A stretch of 9,472 nucleotides of DNA, taken from CAZCWX01 sp964502465. GTDB lineage: Bacteria > Desulfobacterota > Binatia > Bin18. The notes under the pieces were generated by a model. That model was not told the DNA's origin, did not search any database, and worked only from the letters and a program-made list of their open reading frames with translations. Shown here piece after piece: positions 1 through 6,332 of this stretch. The position numbers and the translations under genes are program-made. The stretch covers positions 1 through 9,472 of the forward strand of contig CAZCWX010000767.1 in NCBI GenBank assembly GCA_964502465.1. Reading direction: 5' to 3'. Every line of letters begins with the position of its first letter. Positions within the stretch are counted from its first letter, which is position 1.

Positions 1-284
1 ATACCTACGCGTGCGATGTGTTCCTGCAAGGGGCCGTACTTGATGCCGCCGTAAGCCTTCACATCGAAGCGATAGGGTAGAGGCAATTCGTCCAGTTCGT
101 CAGCAACAGCTTCGGCCTGCACATCGTCATCTACCCCGACAAGGGCAAGATCAATGTCCGACTCTGGCCGGTAGGTTCCCTTCGCACGGGAGCCGTACAA
201 CGCGACTTCACGGATCGCCGGGAAGCGGCGAAACACCCCTCGTATCAGATCAATCTCATGAGGCGTGAGGCCGATGTCTTTCAT
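1..284 (-). CDS. MntA-like minimal nucleotidyltransferase (antitoxin of HEPN/MNT pair), C-terminus cut by window edge
   Basis: The 94 residues visible read from an ATG at 284-282 and run off the left edge, so only a short C-terminal tail is missing for a family of about 100-140 residues. The nucleotidyltransferase-fold signature is intact: GSRAKG at residues 31-36, SDIDL at 42-46 giving metal-binding Asp43 and Asp45, and a third acidic residue, Asp74, in the RFDVKAY strand. Family knowledge: MNT proteins paired with HEPN proteins act as antitoxins, and studied MntA enzymes transfer AMP from ATP onto a tyrosine of the HEPN toxin. The start codon overlaps the stop of the upstream HEPN gene (ATGA at 284-281), implying translational coupling and matched stoichiometry. 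The domain call is firm. The antitoxin role is inferred from the pairing. Confidence 0.88.
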   Translation of the reverse strand, partial: MKDIGLTPHEIDLIRGVFRRFPAIREVALYGSRAKGTYRPESDIDLALVGVDDDVQAEAVADELDELPLPYRFDVKAYGGIKYGPLQEHIARVG

Positions 285-697
285 GATTCCACACTTCTGC
301 TCAGGAAAAACTCATGCAGGCGGTCAAAGGCGGAGAAATACCGTTCTGCGACCGTTTGCAAAACCGCCTCGAATACCTTGATGTCGTAGGTATGGGAGAG
401 GAGGTTACGGTGCAGCATCATGTCGATCCAGACCTGCGCATCTTCGAGCAGCTTGGCGGCAAATGCCTCCTTAATGACATTGCGGGGCGTCAGCGGATTC
501 ACGACAACGCCGCTGTCCTCCAGATAGTCCTTGAGTGTCTTCCATGCCAGCTCGAAGGCGACCTCAAAGCGTTGGATGGCGCCTTCTTTCTCCAGTTGGG
601 AAAGGGAATCGACTCCCCGGTCGCATACCTCGCGCAACAAGACGAAGGCACGGTCAAAGTTGTCGAACCGTTGCTTCCAGCGGATATCGCTATTCAT
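281..697 (-). CDS. HEPN-domain protein, HI0074/HepT-like (nucleotidyltransferase substrate-binding, putative RNase toxin)
   Basis: An all-alpha HEPN protein of about 138 residues. It contains the diagnostic RX4HXY motif as R-N-L-L-S-H-T-Y, at residues 97-104 from the chosen start (99-106 if translated from the TTG). In HEPN toxins the Arg and His form the RNase site, and in studied HepT proteins the tyrosine is the residue AMPylated by the MNT partner. A conserved FE-AFELAWKTLKDYL helix near residues 44-59 is typical of the HI0074 family. Start choice: the longest open frame begins at a TTG (703-701), but the GGAAGG Shine-Dalgarno sits 3 nt from that TTG and 9 nt from the ATG at 697-695, so the ATG is preferred. 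It overlaps the MNT gene by 4 nt. Confidence is high for the family and moderate for a functional toxin, since many HI0074 members are uncharacterised. Confidence 0.88.
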   Translation of the reverse strand: MNSDIRWKQRFDNFDRAFVLLREVCDRGVDSLSQLEKEGAIQRFEVAFELAWKTLKDYLEDSGVVVNPLTPRNVIKEAFAAKLLEDAQVWIDMMLHRNLLSHTYDIKVFEAVLQTVAERYFSAFDRLHEFFLSRSVES

Positions 698-762
698 ACC
701 CAAGCCCCTTCCAGATTGGCCTCAATGGCTGCATCGAGCTTGCGGCCTTCTTCTACGTTAAG
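694..762 (-). pseudogene. Possible C-terminal remnant of a type I restriction methyltransferase (HsdM-like)
   Basis: In the gap between the CoA transferase stop and the HEPN start, the minus strand reads NVEEGRKLDAAIEANLEG, then AWV and a TGA that overlaps the HEPN start as ATGA. Dropping one G from the GGGG run at about 704-707 would turn the end into LEGLGYE followed by TAG. Many HsdM subunits end in a pattern like LDA-I--NL--LGY, recalled from memory, and HEPN/MNT pairs are often found inside or beside type I restriction operons. The fragment is only about 23 codons, so this is a pattern match rather than a proven homology. It could instead be the tail of some other lost gene. No other part of hsdM is visible, because the upstream sequence is the CoA transferase. 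Confidence 0.35.
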
Positions 763-786
763 GAAGCCTCTCCTTCTTGTTGTCTG

Positions 787-2013
787 CTAGATTACCCCCT
801 GGTCCTTCAGTCTCTGCAGTCGCTCATCATCGCACCCGAGCAGACGGCCGTAGATCTCTTCGTTATGAGCGCCCAACGCTGGCGCGGGTTGGTCGAACGC
901 CACGGGGTGGTGCACAAACTTGATCGGCATGCCGATCCCTTTCACTCCAGGCATAGGACCATGGACAGGATGGGCAAGATCAACAACCATCTGTCGAGCC
1001 AGCAGATGTTCATCCTGGAGCAACTCAGCAGGGCTCAGCACTGGACCAGCCGGGACCTGATGTTTTTGCAAGTGATCCACCGCTTCGGCGACGGTACGTT
1101 GCCCAATCCATCGTTGCACGATGGCGTCGATGTCCTCACGATGCTCACGCCGGCTCAGGATGGTAGCAAAGCGAGGGTCCTGCGCGAGTTCCTCCTGCCC
1201 GATAGCAACCAGGAGTTTTTGCCAATCAGTCGGCGACAGGGCACAGAGGGACACATACTCATCGGTGGCGTGGTAGACATTGAACGGCGCGCCGCCCACG
1301 TGGGCATTTCCCATGCGTTCAGGCATCACTCCGGCGACCAAAAATTCCATCAGGTCAGGTAACAGAAAAAACGAACTATCCTGCATAGAGATATCCACCC
1401 ATTCTCCACAACCGGTCTGCTCGCGTAATTGCAGGGCGGACAGAATGCCAATGACGGCAAAGAGCGGGGCGGTCGTGTCACTCACGGCCGCCCCACAGCG
1501 AATCGGTGGACGATCCGGGTAGCCAGTCACACTCGCAATGCCGCTGGCAGCCTGAATAATAGGATCATAGGCACGCCACCCGCGGTGCGGTCCGGACTGA
1601 CCAAACCCGGAAATCGAACAGAGGATAAGACGAGGATTGCAAGCCTGCAGGATGGGAAACCCGAGACCCATCTGCTCCAGGGTTCCTGGCGCGAAGTTCT
1701 CGACGACGACATCTGCCTTGGCGCAGAGGTGCCGAAACAGCTCCTTGCCGTCTGGAGCACGCAGGTTCAGGGTGATGCTCTTCTTATTGCGCGAGCGGTG
1801 AAGCATCGCCATGCCGAGATCGTCCTCGGTCTGCTGGGACAGGCTGGCTCCCCGCGGACCGGCAAATGGGGGCCGCGAACGTGCAAACTCGCCACCGTCC
1901 GGCGGCTCTATCTTGATCACTTCTGCGCCCAGTCCCCCAAGCAGCAGGGTGCTATACGGCCCGGCGAGAAAGCGGGTCAAATCGAGTATTCTCAGACCTG
2001 CTAACGGCTTCAT
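787..2013 (-). CDS. Class III CoA transferase, CaiB/BaiF family
   Basis: A full-length 408-residue member of the formyl-CoA/carnitine CoA transferase family, usually about 380-410 residues. These cytoplasmic dimers move CoA between carboxylic acids through an enzyme-bound aspartyl-CoA thioester. The N-terminal signature MKPLAGLRILDLTRFLAGPY is clear, with the nucleotide-binding stretch GAEVIKIEPPDGGE at 29-42, RNKKSITLNL at 75-84 and ENFAPG at 105-110. Asp179, in the segment CGAAVSDTTAP, aligns with the catalytic aspartate of the family. Donor and acceptor acids cannot be read from sequence. The start is an ATG 4 nt after CCTCCTT (plus-strand 2018-2024); this Shine-Dalgarno overlaps the stop codon of the upstream gene, so the two are probably co-translated. 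The gene ends close to a remnant of unrelated origin, which may mark a rearrangement boundary. Confidence 0.93.
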   Translation of the reverse strand: MKPLAGLRILDLTRFLAGPYSTLLLGGLGAEVIKIEPPDGGEFARSRPPFAGPRGASLSQQTEDDLGMAMLHRSRNKKSITLNLRAPDGKELFRHLCAKADVVVENFAPGTLEQMGLGFPILQACNPRLILCSISGFGQSGPHRGWRAYDPIIQAASGIASVTGYPDRPPIRCGAAVSDTTAPLFAVIGILSALQLREQTGCGEWVDISMQDSSFFLLPDLMEFLVAGVMPERMGNAHVGGAPFNVYHATDEYVSLCALSPTDWQKLLVAIGQEELAQDPRFATILSRREHREDIDAIVQRWIGQRTVAEAVDHLQKHQVPAGPVLSPAELLQDEHLLARQMVVDLAHPVHGPMPGVKGIGMPIKFVHHPVAFDQPAPALGAHNEEIYGRLLGCDDERLQRLKDQGVI

Positions 2014-2022
2014 TCATCCTCC

Positions 2023-2433
2023 TTACTCTCCGCCAATCGCTGCCAGACCCGCTTTGGCGCATTCGATATCCTGCTCTTCTGTCCCTCCGCTGGCACCAAC
2101 ACCGCCGAGCAATTCTCCTTTCACCATCAAGGGCAGCCCACCACCAGCCAGGAGCAGTGGCTTGCCAATGATGGTCCCAACACTGTCGATCAACTGCGGA
2201 CGGGACTTTGCCAGATCCGCGACTTCCATTGAGCTGCGCCGGAATGTCGCAGCAGTAAACGCCTTACTCTCGCCTATTTTGGCGGTGAGCCAACGAGCTC
2301 CATCCATGCGTGCCAGTGCGACGAGGTTGCCAGCAGTATCGACAACGGCGATGCTCATCGCCCATCCCTCTGCCTGGGCTTTGGCCTTGGCTGCGGCAAT
2401 GAATTTTTCTGCCAGGTCTAATGTCAGGGCCAT
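2023..2433 (-). CDS. GlcG/HbpS-family protein (PF03928, haem-degrading/DUF336 type)
   Basis: A 136-residue single-domain protein with the family pattern: an N-terminal helix rich in Ala (residues 8-21), the strand MSIAVVDTAGNLVALARMDGA at about 25-45, the block KAFTAATFRRSS near 57-68, and a C-terminal glycine-rich part with LLLAGGGLPL and LLGGVGASGGT followed by the helix DIECAKAGLAAI. Members include the haem-binding HbpS and GlcG of the glycolate locus. The fold also occurs at the C-terminus of PduO. Many are small accessory proteins beside catabolic enzymes, with no agreed activity. No signal peptide is seen, so a cytoplasmic location is likely. It is the first gene of an operon with the CoA transferase, with 9 bp between them. 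AAGGAGG (plus-strand 2442-2448) lies 8 nt before the ATG. Family assignment is secure; function is not. Confidence 0.9.
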   Translation of the reverse strand: MALTLDLAEKFIAAAKAKAQAEGWAMSIAVVDTAGNLVALARMDGARWLTAKIGESKAFTAATFRRSSMEVADLAKSRPQLIDSVGTIIGKPLLLAGGGLPLMVKGELLGGVGASGGTEEQDIECAKAGLAAIGGE

Positions 2434-2478
2434 ACTCTTTTCCTCCTTCGTGTCATTGAGATTGCGGATGTGACAGCA

Positions 2479-2508
2479 ACGTTACCGTGCCTCCTATAGC
2501 GGGGTCAA
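2479..2508 (-). promoter_or_regulatory. Candidate sigma70-type promoter for the GlcG-like/CoA transferase operon
   Basis: On the minus strand, TTGACC (plus 2503-2508) is five of six to the -35 consensus. It is followed after 18 nt by TAACGT (plus 2479-2484), a weak -10 element. The position, about 45 bp upstream of the ATG, is right for the operon. A small palindrome, AACGTT, lies inside the -10 and could be part of an operator. Seen by eye only. Confidence 0.35.
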
Positions 2509-2547
2509 GAGAAAACTGATGTTATCCCCTATTGTTTCCCTTTTCCC

Positions 2548-2577
2548 TTGACAGAGGTTTTCGCACTGGTCTATGCA
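2548..2577 (+). promoter_or_regulatory. Candidate sigma70-type promoter for the amidohydrolase pair
   Basis: A perfect TTGACA (2548-2553) is followed after 18 nt by TATGCA (2572-2577), a weak -10 element. This would give a leader of about 45 nt that is pyrimidine-rich (2591-2611) and ends in AAAGGAGG (2617-2624), 6 nt before the ATG. It lies back to back with the minus-strand candidate in the 197-bp divergent region 2434-2630. The -35 is convincing; the -10 is not. Confidence 0.4.
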
Positions 2578-2630
2578 GACTGTTGAGGATTACTCTTCTT
2601 CTCTTTCTTCTTGTGTAAAGGAGGGAACAA

Positions 2631-4313
2631 ATGTCGCATGATTTGCTGATTCGTAACGGCACGGTAATCGATGGGACAGGCGCGCTCCGCTACCACGCAG
2701 ACATCGCGATCGCGAATGGCCGGATTGTACAGATCGGCGCGATCACCGAGAGCGCCACACAGGTGATCGATGCCTCAGACTTGATCGTGGCACCGGGCTT
2801 TGTCGATCCCCATACCCACTACGACGCACAGATCGACTGGGACCCGCTGGTGACCTGCTCTTCCTGGCACGGTGTCACCAGTGTGGTCATGGGGAACTGT
2901 GGTGTCGGAATCGCCCCCTGTCGCCCAGAACAGCGGGAAGCGTTGGCCTGGGATCTGGTGAATGTGGAAGGTATGTCATTCAACGTCCTGTCCAAAGGCG
3001 TGAGCTGGGAATGGCAAAGCTTTGCCGAGTTCATGACCGCTCAGCGCAAAGGCATGGGCATCAACTGTGGCTTTTTAATGCCACTGTCCCCTTTTCGCTC
3101 GTATGTCATGGGTGAAGCGGCACAAGAGCGCGCCGCGACCACGGACGAAATTGGCCAGATTGCTGCATTGTTACGAGAAGGTATGCAAGCCGGAGCCTTA
3201 GGCTTCTCGACCACGGTGGCCACCCAGCATGTTGGCTACCGCGGCCGACCCCTGGCATGCCGACTGGCGAACCGCGAAGAATTGGGCACCTACGCCCGGG
3301 TTCTACAGAAACTTGGCTATGGGTCCATAGAAGTCAACCTGGGAGGTGCGGGTTCATCGATCCTTCCGCCTGGGGCACCCGAACTAGTCGATTTTCTGCT
3401 GACCGAAAGTGAGCGGCCCGTTACGTGGTTGTCGGTGCAAACCCGTAGCGATCAGCCGACCGCCCACCGCGAGCTACTGGCGAACACCGACGCCCTGGTG
3501 AAACGGGGTGGGATCCCGCAAGCGAGCTGTCAACCGACCGAAATTCAGTTCAACCTGCGCAATCCTTTTCTCTTTGGTCCCTATGAAGTGTGTCACCAAT
3601 TGTTTAACCGGCCGGTTGCAGAACAGGCACAGATTTATGCGGATCCCCACTTTCGCACCGCCTTTCACGCCGCCTACACCCAAAGTCCTAAGGCATTCAG
3701 CGGTCAGTGGCCACGCATCGAGGTGTGCAAGGTCCAGCACCCAGCGCATCAGTCCTGGATAGGGAAAAGCATTACCGACCTGAGTCAACTGCAAGGTAAA
3801 GACCCGCTGGATACTTTTTTCGATCTTGCCCTGGCAGACGATCTCGGGACAGAATTCACCATGGCGGTGTTAAATTTTGAACCGGCGCTTCTGCAAGAAG
3901 TCATCACCGACCCACGGGTGCTTATTGGCCTCTCAGACGGCGGCGCCCATGTCGATATGCTGTGTAATACGGGTTATCCGACCTACCTGCTCGGCACCTG
4001 GGTGCGCGAACGGCACGTGATGAATTGGGAACGAGCGGTGCAGCGCTTAACCTCTGAGCCAGCTCGGTTCTTTGGTCTGACCGACCGGGGAGTGATTGCG
4101 CAAGGAAAAGCGGCAGACCTGGTTATTTTTGATCCCCGTACCGTAGCAGCCGGAGACAAGGAAATGCTCTATGACCTGCCAGGTGGGGAAGGACGGTTTG
4201 TCCAGCAAGCCCAAGGCATTCATTGGGTCATTGTCAACGGCGAGATCCTGTTTGCCGATGGCCAACACTCTGGCGCGCTCCCAGGGCAAGTCTTGCGGCC
4301 TGGTCCGGCATAA
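2631..4313 (+). CDS. Amidohydrolase, N-acyl-D-amino-acid deacylase-like (first of tandem pair)
   Basis: A 560-residue metal-dependent amidohydrolase of the D-aminoacylase branch (Amidohydro_3). The order is: an N-terminal beta-sandwich half (1-55, LLIRNGTVIDGTG), the TIM barrel from APGFVDPHTHYDAQ with metal ligands His61 and His63, VVMGNCGVG with Cys90 (the zinc ligand of D-aminoacylases), GFSTT at 191-195, SDGGAHVD with catalytic-type Asp436 and His440, then the C-terminal sandwich with GKAADLVIFDP at 492-502. The usual D-aminoacylase stretches carrying the two further zinc histidines (HxR and SHxK types) are replaced by GSIEVNLGG (231-239) and RPVTWLSVQTRSD (262-274). His200 in the segment TQHVGY might stand in. 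Substrate is unknown: an N-acyl amino acid, cyclic amide or other C-N bond. AAAGGAGG lies 6 nt before the ATG. A close paralogue follows 63 bp downstream. Confidence 0.9.
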   Translation: MSHDLLIRNGTVIDGTGALRYHADIAIANGRIVQIGAITESATQVIDASDLIVAPGFVDPHTHYDAQIDWDPLVTCSSWHGVTSVVMGNCGVGIAPCRPEQREALAWDLVNVEGMSFNVLSKGVSWEWQSFAEFMTAQRKGMGINCGFLMPLSPFRSYVMGEAAQERAATTDEIGQIAALLREGMQAGALGFSTTVATQHVGYRGRPLACRLANREELGTYARVLQKLGYGSIEVNLGGAGSSILPPGAPELVDFLLTESERPVTWLSVQTRSDQPTAHRELLANTDALVKRGGIPQASCQPTEIQFNLRNPFLFGPYEVCHQLFNRPVAEQAQIYADPHFRTAFHAAYTQSPKAFSGQWPRIEVCKVQHPAHQSWIGKSITDLSQLQGKDPLDTFFDLALADDLGTEFTMAVLNFEPALLQEVITDPRVLIGLSDGGAHVDMLCNTGYPTYLLGTWVRERHVMNWERAVQRLTSEPARFFGLTDRGVIAQGKAADLVIFDPRTVAAGDKEMLYDLPGGEGRFVQQAQGIHWVIVNGEILFADGQHSGALPGQVLRPGPA

Positions 4314-4376
4314 AAAACGAAACAGGCAACAGGTCATAACGGCGGCAAGGAACACCGCCACAGAAGGAGGACAGTC

Positions 4377-6059
4377 ATGTCATACGATGTGTTGATTAAA
4401 AACGGAACCGTTGTCGATGGCAGCGGTGCGCCGCGCTCTCGTGCGGATGTGGCCGTCGCCGGCGGCCACATTGTCGAGATTGGCAAGATCACTGCAAGTG
4501 CCAGGACTGTGATTGATGCTTCGGACTTGATCGTAGCACCTGGGTTTATCGATCCCCATACCCACTACGACGCGCAGATTTGCTGGGATCCATTGATTAG
4601 CTGTTCGAGTTGGCATGGTGTGACCACGGTCGTGATGGGCAATTGTGGAGTCGGCCTCGCTCCGTGCCGGCCCGAAGTGCGGGAGATTGCCGCCTGGGAT
4701 CTGGTGAATGTCGAGGCGATTCCTTTCGACGTGCTGTCCAAAGGGATCCACTGGGACTGGGTCAGTTTTCCCGAATATATGCAGGCTGCGCAGAAACGCG
4801 GTTCCGGCATCAATCTCGGATTTCTCGCTCCGCTCACTCCTTTTCGTCACTTTGTGATGGGAGAGGAATCGATGGAACGGGCGGCAACGCCTGCAGAGAT
4901 TACTCAGATTGCCGCCCTGTTGCGCGAGGCGACGCGCGCGGGTGCCCTGGGCTTTACGACGACAAACATCCCCCAGCACATTGGCTACAAAGGCCGACCA
5001 TTGGCCTGCCGACAGGCGAGCCGTGAGGAACTGCAGGCGTATGCGAACGTGCTCAAAGATCTGGGGAAGGGAGTCATTGAGCTGGCACTCACCGCCACAG
5101 CGGGAGAGATTTCTGATGAGGAATACGACCTCCTCGATTTTCTGCTGACAGAAAGTGGGCGACCAGTGACATGGTTAGGAGTGGTCAGCCGCGATGACAA
5201 ACCTGAGGCCGGGCCAGCCATGTTGCAGAAGGCCGAGCCACTCATCAAACGCGGCGGCATTCCACAAGTGACGTGCCGCCCCTTTGTCATCCAGATTGAC
5301 CTGCGGAATCCTTTCATCTTTGCCAACCATCCCTCTTGGAATCCGGTATTCAACCGCCCGCCAGAAGAGCAAGCACGCGTGTACCGGGACCCAGCTTTTC
5401 GCCAGGCATTCCGCAAGGAGCTAGAAACCCCACGGATCTTCTCCGGGCGATGGGAACGGCTCGAGGTCAAAGAGGTCAGCAATCCGACGATGAAGTCTCT
5501 GGAAGGAAAGACTGTTGCTGACATCGCCAAAGCGCGCGGTCAAGATGGACTCGACACCTTCCTGGATCTTGCTCTCGAAGATGACCTCAAGATCCAATAC
5601 ACCATTGTCCTGTTCAATGCCAACGAAGACCTCATCCCTGCTCTCATCACTGACTCACGGGCGCTCATCGGCCTCTCCGATGGTGGCGCGCACGTGGATA
5701 TGCTCTGTGATGCCGGCTATTGCACCTATCTGCTGGGGACCTGGGTGCGAGACAAACAGGTGATGACGTTGGAACGGGCGATTCAACGCCTCACCGCTGA
5801 GCCGGCGCGCTTCTTTGGCATTCAAGACAGAGGGCAACTGGCGGCAGGCATGGCAGCGGACATCGTCGTTTTTGACTACAACACCATTGGCTCAGGGAAA
5901 CGTCCAGAGATGCAGTACGATCTGCCCGGAGGTGGACGCCGCCTGGTCATGCCAGCTCACGGAGTGCAGTACACCATCGTCAATGGCGAGGGCCTGTACG
6001 CCGCGCAGAAACACACCGGCGCGCTGCCGGGGCAAGTCCTGCGTTCGGGCGGGTTGTGA
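4377..6059 (+). CDS. Amidohydrolase, N-acyl-D-amino-acid deacylase-like (second of tandem pair)
   Basis: Also exactly 560 residues and clearly a duplicate of the preceding gene: over residues 41-110 the two match at 59 of 70 positions by eye. The motifs repeat: His61 and His63 in DPHTHYDAQ, Cys90 in MGNCGVG, GFTTT at 192-196, SDGGAHVD with Asp435 and His439, and GMAADIVVFD near 491-500. As in its neighbour, the two zinc-histidine segments of classical D-aminoacylases are absent, replaced by KGVIELALTA (231-240) and RPVTWLGVVSRDD (262-274). Divergence is greatest in 236-250, 315-380 and 405-425, the parts likely to shape the substrate pocket, so the copies may take different substrates. AAGGAGG (4364-4370) lies 6 nt before the ATG. 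The 63-bp spacer holds only a weak 5-bp hairpin (4341-4359) and no obvious promoter, so co-transcription is likely. Confidence 0.9.
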   Translation: MSYDVLIKNGTVVDGSGAPRSRADVAVAGGHIVEIGKITASARTVIDASDLIVAPGFIDPHTHYDAQICWDPLISCSSWHGVTTVVMGNCGVGLAPCRPEVREIAAWDLVNVEAIPFDVLSKGIHWDWVSFPEYMQAAQKRGSGINLGFLAPLTPFRHFVMGEESMERAATPAEITQIAALLREATRAGALGFTTTNIPQHIGYKGRPLACRQASREELQAYANVLKDLGKGVIELALTATAGEISDEEYDLLDFLLTESGRPVTWLGVVSRDDKPEAGPAMLQKAEPLIKRGGIPQVTCRPFVIQIDLRNPFIFANHPSWNPVFNRPPEEQARVYRDPAFRQAFRKELETPRIFSGRWERLEVKEVSNPTMKSLEGKTVADIAKARGQDGLDTFLDLALEDDLKIQYTIVLFNANEDLIPALITDSRALIGLSDGGAHVDMLCDAGYCTYLLGTWVRDKQVMTLERAIQRLTAEPARFFGIQDRGQLAAGMAADIVVFDYNTIGSGKRPEMQYDLPGGGRRLVMPAHGVQYTIVNGEGLYAAQKHTGALPGQVLRSGGL

Positions 6060-6086
6060 TCCCAGCCATAATTGACATGAGACAGG

Positions 6087-6147
6087 GTCCGTTCGTACTT
6101 CGACAAGCCTGTCCTGAGCGCAGTCGCAGGGCTTAGCACGAACGGAC
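6087..6147. repeat. 61-bp palindromic intergenic repeat, copy 1
   Basis: The ends GTCCGTTCGT (6087-6096) and ACGAACGGAC (6138-6147) are perfect 10-bp inverted repeats. Inside, AAGCC (6105-6109) can pair with GGCTT (6130-6134), giving a long two-part hairpin. A second copy lies at 8191-8251 in the opposite orientation, matching at 59 of 61 positions by eye. This copy lies 27 bp after the stop of the second amidohydrolase, between convergent genes, so it could also stop transcription. It resembles the dispersed REP-like TTCGACAAGC palindromes of many environmental genomes. Confidence 0.85.
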
Positions 6148-6174
6148 AATCCCCCCTGTTTTCAATACACGCAC

Positions 6175-6205
6175 CGTTCACCCTGAGCTTGTCGAAGGGT
6201 GAACG
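6175..6205. repeat. Short hairpin related to the 61-bp palindrome
   Basis: CGTTCACCCT (6175-6184) and AGGGTGAACG (6196-6205) form a perfect 10-bp stem around an 11-nt loop. The reverse complement contains CTTCGACAAGC, the same 11-nt core found in copies 1 and 2 of the longer palindrome, so it is probably a short form of that family. It is a plausible bidirectional terminator between convergent genes, although there is no T tract. Confidence 0.8.
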
Positions 6206-6235
6206 CGATATCATGCTTCACTCCGTTATAGACAA

Positions 6236-6301
6236 GTAGCGTGCGCCATGCACACGAAGTGAGACCGGCGGTGCGATAGACGTGCGCGCAGCGCACGCTA
6301 C
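6236..6301. repeat. 66-bp palindromic repeat, second family
   Basis: GTAGCGTGCGC (6236-6246) and GCGCACGCTAC (6291-6301) are perfect 11-bp inverted ends. The right half can alternatively fold as CGTGCGC-GCA-GCGCACG (6281-6297). The left arm (6236-6256) recurs in reverse complement at 8128-8148, matching at 20 of 21 positions. It lies between convergent genes, 32 bp past the dehydrogenase stop codon. It looks like a different REP/MITE-like family from the 61-bp element. Confidence 0.75.
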
Positions 6302-6332
6302 CCCAAGGATGTTGCAATGGTAGATGATTCGT

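Noticed and set aside
535..1362. Plus-strand open frame of 275 codons opposite the HEPN and CoA transferase genes
   Set aside because: It lies antisense to two genes with clear domain motifs, and its translation shows no recognisable motif and low-complexity Arg/Ser-rich stretches.
1429..2473. Plus-strand open frames (1429-2004 and 1811-2473) opposite the CoA transferase and GlcG-like genes
   Set aside because: Antisense to well-supported genes, no family motif, and no fitting ribosome site. They are composition shadows.
4314..4376. Terminator or riboswitch between the two amidohydrolases
   Set aside because: Only a 5-bp stem (GGCGG/CCGCC, 4341-4359) without a T tract, which is too weak to call.
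4380..5530. Minus-strand open frames (4380-4979, 4985-5530) opposite the second amidohydrolase
   Set aside because: They mirror the coding strand of a conserved enzyme and contain no plausible domain.
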